The notes beneath the pieces are model-generated. The model had not been told where the DNA came from and did no database searches. It saw only the letters and a program-made list of their open reading frames with translations. DNA of 11,854 bases, taken from an uncultured Oscillospiraceae bacterium. Its GTDB lineage: Bacteria > Bacillota > Clostridia > Oscillospirales > Oscillospiraceae. The stretch spans positions 1 to 11,854 of the forward strand of contig CATZYY010000069.1 in NCBI GenBank assembly GCA_958426425.1, written 5' to 3'. Shown in pieces: positions 1 to 7,317 of the stretch (positions are counted from its first letter, which is position 1; every line of letters begins with the position of its first letter). A program made the translations under genes and the position numbers.

Positions 1-38
1 GGTGGGGACCAACTCTCTGGCCACCTCCGCCATGCTGC

Positions 39-70
39 GCGCCGGAGCGGACGAAAGTCTGCTCCGGCGC
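39..70. terminator. strong hairpin just past the cortex-lytic gene stop; possible terminator
   Basis: Arms 39-52 and 57-70 form a 14-position stem that is perfect except for one G/T position. Read on the plus strand the loop is a GAAA tetraloop closed by C-G, and the stem is followed by TCTTT. On the minus strand the hairpin begins 3 bases after the stop codon of the LysM-GH18 gene, but no T run follows it in that direction. It is most simply the mRNA 3'-end structure of that gene, or a terminator for transcription entering from the left. The role is inferred; only the inverted repeat is seen directly. The rest of bases 1-73 holds no gene that I can support. Confidence 0.45.
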
Positions 71-73
71 TCT

Positions 74-1351
74 TTAATCGGCAATGTTGTACAGGGAGGC
101 GGTGGTCAGCCAGGTCTGGGAGAAGGGGCGCATCAGATTCCAGAAGCCGCCGCCCATGAGGCCGTATTCCGCAATTAATTCCAGCTTGGCGGCGAGACTC
201 CGGGCGTCTTCAAACCACACCTCGTGGACGGTACCGGCTAAATCGGTGTAATAGAAAAAGGGCGCTTGGGCGGTTGTATCGTACTGAATATCCACCCGAT
301 GCTCCAGCGCCAGCTGAATGGCCCGCTGGTTGGAAATGGACTGGGCGCGGGTCTGTCCCTGGATAAAGGGCAGCGGCCAGTCATAGCCGTAGTTGGGAAT
401 GCCCAGCAGGAGCTTGGAGGGAGAAATGGCGGTGACGGCATAATCCAGAACCTGTCGCACGTTGGGCAGCGGCGCCACCGCCATGGGGGGGCCGGCGATG
501 TAACCCCACTCGTAGGTCATCAGCAGGACGCCGTCCACAGCGGCACCCACGGCGGCATAGTCATGGCCCTCGTACAACAGACCCGTTTGCCGGGCGGAGG
601 TCTTGGGCGCCAGGGCTGCCCACAGGAAGAAGCCCTGGGAGTGGAGCAGGCGCCGCAGACGGGCAAGAAACTGGGCATAGGCCCCAGCCAGATCGCCGGG
701 GAGGTACTCAAAATCCACGTCCAGCCCGGCATAGCCGCGCCAGCGGAGCGTTTGCAGAATCTGTGTGATGAGCTGGGTCTGGACGGCTTCATCCGTCAGC
801 ACCAGCGTGCCCCGGGCCGTGTCGAACTGCCCGTCCTCCGTCAGAGTGGACAGGTGCATCACCGGCCGGACGCCTCGCTGGCGGGCTGCGGAGAGCAGGG
901 CATCGTCCGCAAGAGGCAGCAGGGTGCCGTCGGCGGTAATGCCGTAGGTGAAGGGGGCCAGGTAGCTGAGATAGGGCAGCTCTGCCGACAGCAGCGATTG
1001 GTCGATGTAGGGGTAGGCGTAGCCGCTGAAAAGGGCAGTGCCCAGTGTCTGCCCGAAATAGGAGATCACCAGCGTTTCTCCAGGCCGCAGATCCGTGCCG
1101 CCGCCCAGAAACCAGTTGTTTTGCCACAGGCGGCGGACCGTGGTTCCATAGGCTGCCGAGAGAGAGAAGAGCGTTTCGCCGGGGCGGATCACATGGATGG
1201 TTTCGGGAATGCGGATCACCAGAGTTTGTCCCACTGCCAAAGCGCCGTCGGCCCCTACGTCATTGTCAGACGCCAGGCGGCGGGGGTCCACGCCGTATTG
1301 GGCCGCAATGGAGGTCACGGTGTCGCCGGATTGGACAACGTGGATGGTCAT
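74..1351 (-). CDS. sleL: LysM-LysM-GH18 spore cortex-lytic enzyme, SleL/YaaH-like
   Basis: Predicted N-acetylglucosaminidase that degrades spore cortex peptidoglycan fragments during germination. The 425-residue protein has two LysM peptidoglycan-binding domains (about residues 3-48 and 51-97, each with the xHxVxxGxTLxxIA-type start) followed by a GH18 barrel (about 103-420). The GH18 catalytic motif is GLDVDFEY, with D211, D213 and the acid/base E215. There is no signal peptide, which suits SleL/YaaH proteins made in the mother cell and deposited on the spore. I chose the ATG at 1351 because GAGGTG lies 8 bases upstream (1360-1365). A GTG 24 bases earlier is in frame, but it would sit almost at the predicted transcription start. 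The total length and architecture match the family. Whether it acts as a true cortical-fragment hydrolase or as another spore-coat GH18 cannot be told from sequence alone. Confidence 0.9.
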   Translation of the reverse strand: MTIHVVQSGDTVTSIAAQYGVDPRRLASDNDVGADGALAVGQTLVIRIPETIHVIRPGETLFSLSAAYGTTVRRLWQNNWFLGGGTDLRPGETLVISYFGQTLGTALFSGYAYPYIDQSLLSAELPYLSYLAPFTYGITADGTLLPLADDALLSAARQRGVRPVMHLSTLTEDGQFDTARGTLVLTDEAVQTQLITQILQTLRWRGYAGLDVDFEYLPGDLAGAYAQFLARLRRLLHSQGFFLWAALAPKTSARQTGLLYEGHDYAAVGAAVDGVLLMTYEWGYIAGPPMAVAPLPNVRQVLDYAVTAISPSKLLLGIPNYGYDWPLPFIQGQTRAQSISNQRAIQLALEHRVDIQYDTTAQAPFFYYTDLAGTVHEVWFEDARSLAAKLELIAEYGLMGGGFWNLMRPFSQTWLTTASLYNIAD

Positions 1352-1375
1352 TTGCACATCACCTCGTTTTTCCAC

Positions 1376-1405
1376 AGCCTATGCGGACGTGTTCGGAAAT
1401 ATGAG
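1376..1405 (-). promoter_or_regulatory. candidate sigma-E (mother-cell sporulation) promoter for the cortex-lytic gene
   Basis: On the minus strand, CTCATATT (1398-1405) is followed after exactly 14 bases by CATAGGCT (1376-1383). The known sigma-E consensus of Bacillus and Clostridia is roughly GTCATATT, 14 bases, CATACAnT, so the -35 box matches at 7 of 8 positions and the CATA...T core of the -10 is intact. The implied transcript starts near 1369, leaving a leader of about 20 bases that contains the GAGGTG ribosome binding site. B. subtilis yaaH is known to be sigma-E controlled, so the function of the gene supports this call. Confidence 0.65.
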
Positions 1406-1437
1406 TGGGAGAAAAACAAGAGCGGCCGAATTTTTTC

Positions 1438-1466
1438 TTGCCTTTTAACGGCCTATCCTGTACCAT
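1438..1466 (+). promoter_or_regulatory. weak candidate sigma-A promoter for the antiporter operon
   Basis: TTGCCT (1438-1443) and TACCAT (1461-1466) are separated by 17 bases, and each matches the vegetative consensus at 4 of 6 positions. A T-rich stretch (1431-1436) lies just upstream. The predicted start near 1473 would give a leader of about 130 bases before mnhE. The match is modest; position (the only divergent intergenic gap) is the main support. Confidence 0.35.
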
Positions 1467-1500
1467 AAAAAGAAGATATCTGCATGTTGAATGGCAATAT

Positions 1501-1516
1501 TTGGAAATTCTTCCAA
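1501..1516. promoter_or_regulatory. interrupted palindrome in the mnhE leader, possible operator
   Basis: TTGGAA and TTCCAA form perfect 6-base arms around ATTC, in the leader between the candidate promoter and mnhE. An operator dyad or a small RNA hairpin is possible. No known regulator site was recognised, so the role is open. Confidence 0.25.
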
Positions 1517-1600
1517 GAGAGTGGTCTTTATGAAAAACCAGACATCGGCAGCAGTGTTTCCACCAGGGTCCCCGCCGGGGCGAAAAAGTGGAGGCAGAAC

Positions 1601-2110
1601 ATGCCTGGGGTCTGGAATGTGCGGAAGGAGAGGGGGAGCGGCGTGTTTATACTGTTTTTCCTGCTGTGGCTGCTGATGACCGGCGAGCTGACGATACACG
1701 CCTGCCTGTGGGGATTGGCAGTATCGGCGGTTATGAGCTGGTTTTGCTGGAAATTTTTGGGCTATCATGTGTCGTTTCCCCGGCCGGGCCGGCTGTGGGG
1801 CTGGATTCGGTATCTGGGGTATCTGCTGAAGGAAATGCTGAAAGCCGGTTTCGTGGTCATGCGGCTGGTGTACACCCGCGGACGGAATATGCGGCCGCTG
1901 CTGGTGGGGTTCCATACGTCGCTGGAGGCGGAGCGGGCCCGGGTAATTTTAGCCGATTCCATTACCCTTACCGCCGGGACCATTACCGTGACGGCGGCGG
2001 ATGGAGCGTTTTGCGTCCACGCTCTGGATGCCTCCCTGGCGGAGGGACTGGAAAACAGCGAATTTCAGCGGAGACTGGAGCAGATGGAGGCAGGGCCATG
2101 GAACAGGTGA
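1601..2110 (+). CDS. mnhE: Mrp/Mbh antiporter subunit E (MnhE/MbhA-like)
   Basis: Small membrane subunit of Mrp-type cation/proton antiporters, equivalent to MbhA of archaeal membrane-bound hydrogenase. The 169-residue protein has hydrophobic segments at about residues 15-50 and 68-92, then a soluble cytoplasmic domain carrying the family signature ADSITLTAGTITV (118-130). ATG 1601 is preceded by GGAGG (1590-1594) at a spacing of 6. An alternative GTG at 1643, behind a purine-rich AAGGAGAGGGGGAG tract, would give 155 residues starting directly with the first membrane helix, as in B. subtilis MrpE (about 158). I cannot decide firmly between the two. The frame stays open upstream to an ATG at 1484, but that stretch is unlike MnhE and lacks a good ribosome binding site. 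The gene overlaps mnhF by 13 bases and is the first gene of the operon. Confidence 0.9.
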   Translation: MPGVWNVRKERGSGVFILFFLLWLLMTGELTIHACLWGLAVSAVMSWFCWKFLGYHVSFPRPGRLWGWIRYLGYLLKEMLKAGFVVMRLVYTRGRNMRPLLVGFHTSLEAERARVILADSITLTAGTITVTAADGAFCVHALDASLAEGLENSEFQRRLEQMEAGPWNR

Positions 2111-2424
2111 GAAACGCCCTTTTGTGTTTCAGCGCCATTGTGCTGGCGGCGCTGATTTTATCCACCCTGGTCCGGGCCATTCTGGGCCCTCGATTCACTG
2201 ACCGGATCATTGCGGTCAACGTCATCAACACTCTGGTTGTGGCGGAGATGGTGTTGCTGTCCGTGTGGATGAAGGAGGACTTTCTGGTGGATGTGGCGCT
2301 GGTCTACGCGCTGCTGAGCTTTTTGGCTGTGGTGGTGGTATCCCGGCTGGTGCTGACCCGGCGGCACAAGCAGCTGGAAAAGGAGCGGCGGGAGAGAACG
2401 GGAGGCGGCGTCCATGGTACATAA
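2098..2424 (+). CDS. mnhF: Mrp/Mbh antiporter subunit F (MnhF/MbhB-like)
   Basis: A 108-residue protein with three predicted membrane helices (about 6-28, 37-58, 62-86) and a short, strongly basic cytoplasmic tail. The family hallmark is seen in RAILGPRFTDRIIAVNVINT (26-45), with D35 in the conserved GP-x-x-x-DR element, followed by FLVDVALVYALLSFL with D65. Mrp F has been linked to bile-salt and cation efflux in B. subtilis and is a structural subunit in all Mrp/Mbh complexes. ATG 2098 has GGAGG (2086-2090) 7 bases upstream, located inside the end of mnhE. The gene also overlaps mnhG by 11 bases, which suggests translational coupling. Confidence 0.92.
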   Translation: MEQVRNALLCFSAIVLAALILSTLVRAILGPRFTDRIIAVNVINTLVVAEMVLLSVWMKEDFLVDVALVYALLSFLAVVVVSRLVLTRRHKQLEKERRERTGGGVHGT

Positions 2425-2737
2425 CATCGCTACAATTTTGGGGTTAGCGCTGCTGTTGTTCGGCGTGTTTGTGTTTTTTACGGCGGTATTGGGGCTTTTT
2501 CGGTTTGGGGATGCCCTGAGCCGGATGCACGCCGCCGCCGTGGGGGACGCCCTGGGAATCTTCTGTATTTTGGCGGGGCTGATGCTGCTCCACGGCTGGT
2601 CGCTGTCCGGGGGCAAGACGGTGCTGGTGTTTTTGTTTCTGTGGCTGACCAGCCCTGTGGCCAGCCACCTCCTGGCGGAGATGGAGGTTATGACAGCGCC
2701 TGAAATGGAAAAGGAATGGGAGGTGGAGGAGCGATGA
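2414..2737 (+). CDS. mnhG: Mrp/Mbh antiporter subunit G (MnhG/MbhC-like)
   Basis: A 107-residue three-helix membrane subunit. The MnhG signatures are present: LGLFRFGDALSRMHAAAVGDALG (26-48), corresponding to the usual GxxRxxDxxxRxHAxxKxxTLG element, and the last-helix WLTSPVASHLLA (77-88). One notable change is that the usual Lys before the D/T-LG is replaced by Val-Gly-Asp-Ala. The acidic C-terminal tail (about 92-107) is cytoplasmic. The start at ATG 2414 has GGAGG (2401-2405) 8 bases upstream. Its stop overlaps the start of the following gene as ATGA, another sign of a single coupled operon. Confidence 0.92.
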   Translation: MVHNIATILGLALLLFGVFVFFTAVLGLFRFGDALSRMHAAAVGDALGIFCILAGLMLLHGWSLSGGKTVLVFLFLWLTSPVASHLLAEMEVMTAPEMEKEWEVEER

Positions 2738-2985
2738 TTCTGCTGGAGTATATTTTGCTGGTAGGTGTCATTGTCTGTGCCGTGGCGGCGCCCCTGTGCC
2801 GGCGCCTTCTGACTATGGTGATTGTCTATATGGCCATGTCGCTTCTGATGGCGGTGCTGTGGAGCCTGCTGCAAAGCCCTGATTTGGCCATTACCGAGGC
2901 GGCGGTGGGCGCCGGTGTTACCAGCATCCTGTTCTTCCTGACTCTCAAACGAATTCACGCGCTGAAGGGGACCCGCGATGGTTGA
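2734..2985 (+). CDS. DUF4040 protein, MbhD-like (corresponds to part of the MrpA C-terminal region)
   Basis: An 83-residue, three-helix membrane protein. The segment SPDLAITEAAVGAGVTSILF (48-67), with conserved E55, is the signature of MbhD and of the matching helix in the C-terminal part of MrpA. In canonical bacterial Mrp this domain is fused to the large MrpA antiporter subunit. Here it is a separate gene, as in the archaeal membrane-bound hydrogenase and sulfane reductase clusters. I placed the start at ATG 2734 (GGAGG at 2724-2728, ATGA overlap with mnhG) rather than an in-frame ATG at 2716, which would add six mostly Gly residues. It overlaps the next gene by 8 bases. Confidence 0.88.
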   Translation: MILLEYILLVGVIVCAVAAPLCRRLLTMVIVYMAMSLLMAVLWSLLQSPDLAITEAAVGAGVTSILFFLTLKRIHALKGTRDG

Positions 2986-3874
2986 TCGAATGAAACAAGA
3001 GAATTGGCGGCAGAAGCTGACGTCTTGGGTAGACGGAGAGCGGGAGCCCAAGGACCAGACGCTGTTTGTGATGGAACAGCGTCCGCCCCGCCATGTCCGC
3101 CCCAGCGACGAGGAGCATGAGCGCCGGGAAAAACACCGGCTTCACCGCTTCTTCAACTGGTATCCCATTGCGGCGGGAGTGCTGTGCCTGGCTCTGGTGG
3201 GTATTATGATGTCGGCGGTGCTGACCATGCCGGTCTTCGGCGAAGAGGATAACCCCACCAACAACGAGGTTTCCCAGCACTATCTGGAATACGGCCAGGA
3301 GGAGACCGGCTCGGCAAACGCCGTGACTGCCATGATCCTCAGCTACCGGGGCTTTGACACGCTGGGTGAGAGCTGTGTGCTGTTTCTGGCAGTGACGGCG
3401 GTAATGATTCTCCTGCTGCAGGACCGGAACAATACCTCTGAGACGGACCTTGCCAAACAGGCGCGGGAGGATGCCATTGCCCAGGCCCACCCGGACCCCA
3501 TTTTACGGCAGGCGGCGTGGCTGCTGGTGCCCTTCATTTTCCTTTTTGCCATCTATGTGCTGCTCCATGGGGAGGAGTCCCCGGGCGGCGGCTTTTCCGG
3601 CGGAACGGTGCTGGGGGCGGGACTAATTCTCTTTTCCTCCGCCTTTGGGCACCAGAGCGTCCGAAGCTTTATGGACCGGCGGACCTATGGGGCGGTGCGG
3701 ACTTGCGGACTATTGCTGTATGCCCTGCTGTACGGCGCGTATATCTTCATCGGTGCCAACGGACTGCCCAACTACCTTACCGGCGTGACGCTGCTGATCG
3801 ATCTGGCGGTGGGGCTGGTGGTGGCTTGCACCGTATACGGCTTTTACGCCCTGTTCTCCCGGGGGGAGCTGTGA
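2978..3874 (+). CDS. fused MbhE-like and MnhB/MbhF-like antiporter subunit
   Basis: A 298-residue protein in three parts. Residues 1-58 are soluble and highly charged (many R, K, E, D, H) with no recognised domain. Residues 62-148 match MbhE, the last piece of the MrpA C-terminal region: a helix at 62-82, a soluble linker, then ILSYRGFDTLGESCVLFLAV (120-139) carrying the RGFDTLGE element. Residues 173-295 match MnhB/MbhF, with DPILRQAAWLLVPFIF, HGEESPGGGFSGG (197-209) and LTGVTLLIDLAVGLVV (267-282). MbhE and MbhF are separate genes in archaeal Mbh, and in Mrp the MbhE part belongs to MrpA, so this is a fusion across a usual gene boundary. Start ATG 2978 has AAGGGG (2965-2970) upstream. An ATG four codons on has no ribosome binding site. 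Confidence 0.88.
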   Translation: MVDRMKQENWRQKLTSWVDGEREPKDQTLFVMEQRPPRHVRPSDEEHERREKHRLHRFFNWYPIAAGVLCLALVGIMMSAVLTMPVFGEEDNPTNNEVSQHYLEYGQEETGSANAVTAMILSYRGFDTLGESCVLFLAVTAVMILLLQDRNNTSETDLAKQAREDAIAQAHPDPILRQAAWLLVPFIFLFAIYVLLHGEESPGGGFSGGTVLGAGLILFSSAFGHQSVRSFMDRRTYGAVRTCGLLLYALLYGAYIFIGANGLPNYLTGVTLLIDLAVGLVVACTVYGFYALFSRGEL

Positions 3875-3908
3875 TGGGGAATCACGATGAGAGAGAGGGG
3901 GGATTCCA

Positions 3909-4280
3909 ATGCTGGAGATGATTCTGCAGAATCGCTACGCCGTCACGGCGGTGGTTCTGTTCGGCGTGGGACTGATGAACATGCTGCTGCAGCAAAATCT
4001 GCTGCGGAAGGTGGTCGGCTTCAACATTATGGACTCCGCCGTATTTTTGCTGCTGGCTTCTCTGGGCTACATCGACGGGGGCACCGCCCCCATCGTGGGA
4101 GATCAGGGCTTTGACCCGCTGTACATCAACCCCATTCCCAGCGGCCTGGTGCTGACAGGCATCGTGGTGTCTGTGTCCATCACCGCCTTCTCCCTGGCGC
4201 TGATCCAGCGGATTTACCGGCGCTACGGCACCATCGAGCTGCGAGAGCTGCTGGAGCGGGCCCGGAAGGAGGACGACTGA
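3909..4280 (+). CDS. mnhC: Mrp/Mbh antiporter subunit C (MnhC/MbhG, NuoK-like)
   Basis: A 123-residue NuoK-related subunit with three membrane helices (about 8-27, 34-55, 78-101). The hallmarks are NLLRKVVGFNIMDSAVFLLL (30-49) and NPIPSGLVLTGIVVSVSITAF (74-94), matching the NPLPxALVLTAIVI element of MnhC. The loop between helices 2 and 3 (residues 54-74) is longer than in NuoK, which is normal for MnhC. The C-terminal tail (about 102-123) is charged and cytoplasmic. ATG 3909 follows a GAGGGGGG tract. Its stop and the next start share one base (TGATG), indicating translational coupling. Confidence 0.93.
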   Translation: MLEMILQNRYAVTAVVLFGVGLMNMLLQQNLLRKVVGFNIMDSAVFLLLASLGYIDGGTAPIVGDQGFDPLYINPIPSGLVLTGIVVSVSITAFSLALIQRIYRRYGTIELRELLERARKEDD

Positions 4281-5794
4281 TGCGGCCGTTTGTGGAGAAT
4301 CTGCCCTTCCTGTCCATCTTCCTGGCTATTGTGGCGGGTATCCTATGCGGGACCTTGCGGCGGGGGATTGTTGCCTACCGCCTGACCTTGGCGGCCGCCA
4401 TAGGCGCGGCGGTGCTGAACGCGGCAGTGCTGGAGTACACCTTCCTGGGGGACTTCAGCTTCACCTATACCATGGGACGGTTTGTGGCCCCCTACGGAAA
4501 TGCCATCAAGTGCGGCCCGCTCCAAGGGCTGCTGGCCACGGTGTTCTGCGTGGTGCTGGCCATGTCCCTGGTGGGGGGACGGCGGGACCTGTTTCACGAC
4601 ATCCTGCCTACCAAGCTGCGGTTCTACTTCGTCATGGTGAATCTGCTGACCGCGTCGCTGCTGGCCCTGACCTACACCAACGACGTATTCACCGGGTACG
4701 TGTTCATTGAAATCTGCACCATCGCCTCCTGCGCCCTGGTTATGGCCAAGGATAACGGCCCCAATTTGATTGCCACCATTCGCTATCTCTTTATGAGCCT
4801 GCTGGGGTCGGGGCTGTTTCTGATCGGACTGGCCCTGCTCAACAGCATCACCGGCTACCTGCTGATGCCCTCCTTGGCGGAGGCGGTGGCGGAGCTGGCC
4901 CAGAGCGGCCGTTATCACCTGACGCTGACGGTGGCGATTGGACTGATTGTAGGGGGGCTTGGCATCAAGAGCGCCATGTTTCCCTTCCACCTGTGGCTGC
5001 CGGATGCCCACGGCGGCGCCACCACCGCTTCCTCCGCCATGCTGTCGGGCCTGGTGCTAAAGGGGTACATTGTGCTGCTGCTGACTATGATTGTGCGGGT
5101 GTTTTCCCTGGAGCTGATGCGGGAGATGGGGGTCATGGACGTGATCCTGGCCTTCGGCCTTCTGGGGATGATTTTCGGCTCCCTGGGCGCCATGCGGGAG
5201 CGGCACATCAAGCGGATGCTGGCCTATTCTTCCGTGGCCCAGATCGGGTACATCTTCATGGGTATGGGGCTGGGAACCATGGCGGGCCTGACGGCTTCCT
5301 GCTTTCACATCCTGGTTCACGCCTGCTGCAAGCCGCTGCTGTTTTCCTGCGCCGGGCGGCTTAGCGCTGTCAGCGGCCACCACAAGAGCCTGCGGAACCT
5401 CCGGGGCAGCGCCTATCGGGACGTTGTGGCTGGGTTGGGATTTACTGTGGGCGCCCTTTCCATGATCGGTATTCCGCTGTTTGGCGGCTTCGTCTCCAAG
5501 CTGTATTTTGCCAGCGCTTCCCTGCCCACCAACCGGACGGCATTGACGCTGCTGACCATCGCCCTATCCACAGTGCTCAACGCCCTGTACTACGTACCGG
5601 CGCTGCTGGCCATCTGGGTGCGGCCGCCCGCCGAGGAGGAAAAGGCTTTGCTGGCGGACGTGAAAACGCAGGAGCTGGCGTCCGACCGCTCCTTTACCAC
5701 TGCCGCGGTGGTGCTGACAGCGGGGATTTTTACGCTGGGAATTTTCTATCATCCCATTTTGGATGTCATTGAGGCCGGTCTTCGGCTGATGTGA
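4280..5794 (+). CDS. mnhD: antiporter-type large subunit 1 (MnhD/MbhH-like, NuoL/M/N family)
   Basis: A 504-residue integral membrane protein of the proton-conducting NuoL/M/N (Proton_antipo_M) family, with about 14 helices, a typical length for MrpD. Key charges are visible: E144 in the TM5 segment YVFIEICTIASC, K230 in GLGIKSAMFPFHLWLPDAH (TM7), K261 in LSGLVLKGY (TM8), and H347 with K351 in LVHACCKPLLF (TM12). The segment after LPDAH reads GGATTASSAMLSG, which differs from the other three large subunits. Its position directly after mnhC is that of MnhD/MbhH, so this is the best candidate for the orthologous subunit. The start has AAGGAGG (4266-4272) 7 bases upstream. Confidence 0.92.
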   Translation: MRPFVENLPFLSIFLAIVAGILCGTLRRGIVAYRLTLAAAIGAAVLNAAVLEYTFLGDFSFTYTMGRFVAPYGNAIKCGPLQGLLATVFCVVLAMSLVGGRRDLFHDILPTKLRFYFVMVNLLTASLLALTYTNDVFTGYVFIEICTIASCALVMAKDNGPNLIATIRYLFMSLLGSGLFLIGLALLNSITGYLLMPSLAEAVAELAQSGRYHLTLTVAIGLIVGGLGIKSAMFPFHLWLPDAHGGATTASSAMLSGLVLKGYIVLLLTMIVRVFSLELMREMGVMDVILAFGLLGMIFGSLGAMRERHIKRMLAYSSVAQIGYIFMGMGLGTMAGLTASCFHILVHACCKPLLFSCAGRLSAVSGHHKSLRNLRGSAYRDVVAGLGFTVGALSMIGIPLFGGFVSKLYFASASLPTNRTALTLLTIALSTVLNALYYVPALLAIWVRPPAEEEKALLADVKTQELASDRSFTTAAVVLTAGIFTLGIFYHPILDVIEAGLRLM

Positions 5795-5825
5795 GAATTT
5801 TGTGAATGTGTGAGGGTTTTTGTCC

Positions 5826-7277
5826 ATGGTACTGCTGCTTCCGATTCTGGTGCCTCTGATCGGCGGTATTTTTGTGTTCCGCCAGACAAATGAACAGGTC
5901 CGGAACCGGCTGGCCTTGACGGTGATCGTGGCCACAGCGGTCCTGGCAGGGGCGGTATGCCTGCTGCCGGAGCGGCGGTTGGTGCTGCTGACCATCCAGG
6001 GAGCGCTGCATCTGGCCCTGCGGACCGACGGATTGGCCCGATTCTTCATGGCCCTTTGCGTGTGCGTCTGGGTGCCGGTGCTGCTGTTTTCCTTCCCCTA
6101 TATCCGCCACGCAGGCAGGGAACGGCAGTTCCTGGGCTTCTATACCATGACCCTGGGAGTGCTGATGGGCCTCGCCATGGCGGCCAATTTCGTGACGCTG
6201 TACATGTTCTTTGAGGTCATGTCCCTGATCACGGTGCCTCTGGTGCTGCACACGGCTACCGCCGCTGCACGGCGGGCCGGCTTCAAGTACCTGGGTTATT
6301 CCGTCTTCGGCGCCGGTATGGCGCTGATCGGCTATTTCTTTGTGGCCTATTACCTGGCTGCTCCGGACTTTGCCGCCGGCGGCGTCATCGATCTGGAAAA
6401 ATCCGCCCAGCACCGGGAATTGCTGCTGGCGGCCTACTGCCTGATGATTGTGGGTTTCGGCGCCAAGGCCGGTATGGTGCCCATGCAGGCCTGGCTGCCC
6501 GCCGCCCACCCGGTGGCTCCGGCGCCGGCCTCTGCCGTGCTCTCCGGCGTTATCACCAAGGGCGGCGTGCTGGCGGTGATCCGGGTGACCTACTACATGT
6601 TCGGGCCGGAGTTTCTCCGGGGCAGCTGGCCTCAGTACCTGCTGATGACTTTGGCTTTAACCACGGTGTTTGTGGGGTCCATGCTGGCCTATCGGGAAAA
6701 GCAGCTCAAGCGCCGCCTGGCCTATTCCACCGTCAGCCAGGTGTCCTACGTGCTGTTCGGACTGCTGCTGCTGACTCCAGCAGGAGTTCAGGCGGCCATG
6801 ACCCAGATGGTGTTCCATGCCGTTGCCAAGGATACCCTGTTCCTGGCGGCAGGCGCCATCATTTTCTCCACCAACTATACCCGGGTGGACCAGCTCCAGG
6901 GCATCGGCAAGCGGATGCCGGTAACCATGTGGTGCTTCACCCTGGCGGCCCTGTCCCTGATCGGCATTCCACCTTTGGCGGGCTTTGTCAGCAAGTGGTA
7001 TCTGGTGTCGGCGGGACTGGAGGCTCCGGTGGGGGCGTTCAGCGCCGTGGGCATGGTGGTGCTGGTGGTGTCGGCTCTGCTGACGGCCGGGTATCTGCTG
7101 CCCATTGTGACCAACGGATTCTTCCCTGGGCGGGATTTCATCGCTGACCGGCGGGAGGTGGGCCCCTGGATGCGCTGGCCCATGGCGGTCTTTGCTGCGG
7201 CGGCGGTGGTGCTGGGACTGGTCCCCGGCGTGCTGACCGGCTGGCTGGGCGCTTTGGCCGGAGGACTGTTTCCGTGA
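5826..7277 (+). CDS. antiporter-type large subunit 2 (NuoM/MnhD-like paralog)
   Basis: A 483-residue membrane protein of the NuoL/M/N family. Conserved charges are E130 (MFFEVMSLITVP), K214 (GFGAKAGMVPMQAWLP), K245 (LSGVITKGGV), and H331 with K335 (VFHAVAKDTLF). The segment after TM7, AAHPVAPAPASAVLSG, is nearly identical to that of the fourth large subunit and resembles HyfB/HycC and NuoM more than MrpA, suggesting the two are duplicates. ATG 5826 is preferred because GAGGG (5812-5816) is 9 bases upstream. A TTG two codons earlier would be only 3 bases from it. It follows the first large subunit after 31 bases. The precise exchanged ion cannot be read from the sequence. Confidence 0.9.
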   Translation: MVLLLPILVPLIGGIFVFRQTNEQVRNRLALTVIVATAVLAGAVCLLPERRLVLLTIQGALHLALRTDGLARFFMALCVCVWVPVLLFSFPYIRHAGRERQFLGFYTMTLGVLMGLAMAANFVTLYMFFEVMSLITVPLVLHTATAAARRAGFKYLGYSVFGAGMALIGYFFVAYYLAAPDFAAGGVIDLEKSAQHRELLLAAYCLMIVGFGAKAGMVPMQAWLPAAHPVAPAPASAVLSGVITKGGVLAVIRVTYYMFGPEFLRGSWPQYLLMTLALTTVFVGSMLAYREKQLKRRLAYSTVSQVSYVLFGLLLLTPAGVQAAMTQMVFHAVAKDTLFLAAGAIIFSTNYTRVDQLQGIGKRMPVTMWCFTLAALSLIGIPPLAGFVSKWYLVSAGLEAPVGAFSAVGMVVLVVSALLTAGYLLPIVTNGFFPGRDFIADRREVGPWMRWPMAVFAAAAVVLGLVPGVLTGWLGALAGGLFP

Positions 7278-7317
7278 GAGAACAGACCTGGAATTTTAGC
7301 GAGAGGAGGGAGCGCGG

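Noticed and set aside
2..178. Plus-strand frame open from the left edge to a stop at 178
   Set aside because: It would overlap the cortex-lytic gene by about 100 bases antisense and read through the 39-70 hairpin. The sequence is too short to judge, and the minus strand is also open here (ATG at 33) without a ribosome binding site.
266..1468. Open plus-strand frame of 400 codons antisense to the cortex-lytic gene
   Set aside because: It lies opposite a gene with clear LysM and GH18 motifs. Its own translation is low-complexity G/Q/H/R-rich with no domain, typical of a shadow in GC-rich DNA.
1484..1600. N-terminal extension of mnhE starting at ATG 1484
   Set aside because: The added 39 residues are unlike any MnhE, the family length fits the 1601 or 1643 start, and GGAGG stands just before 1601.
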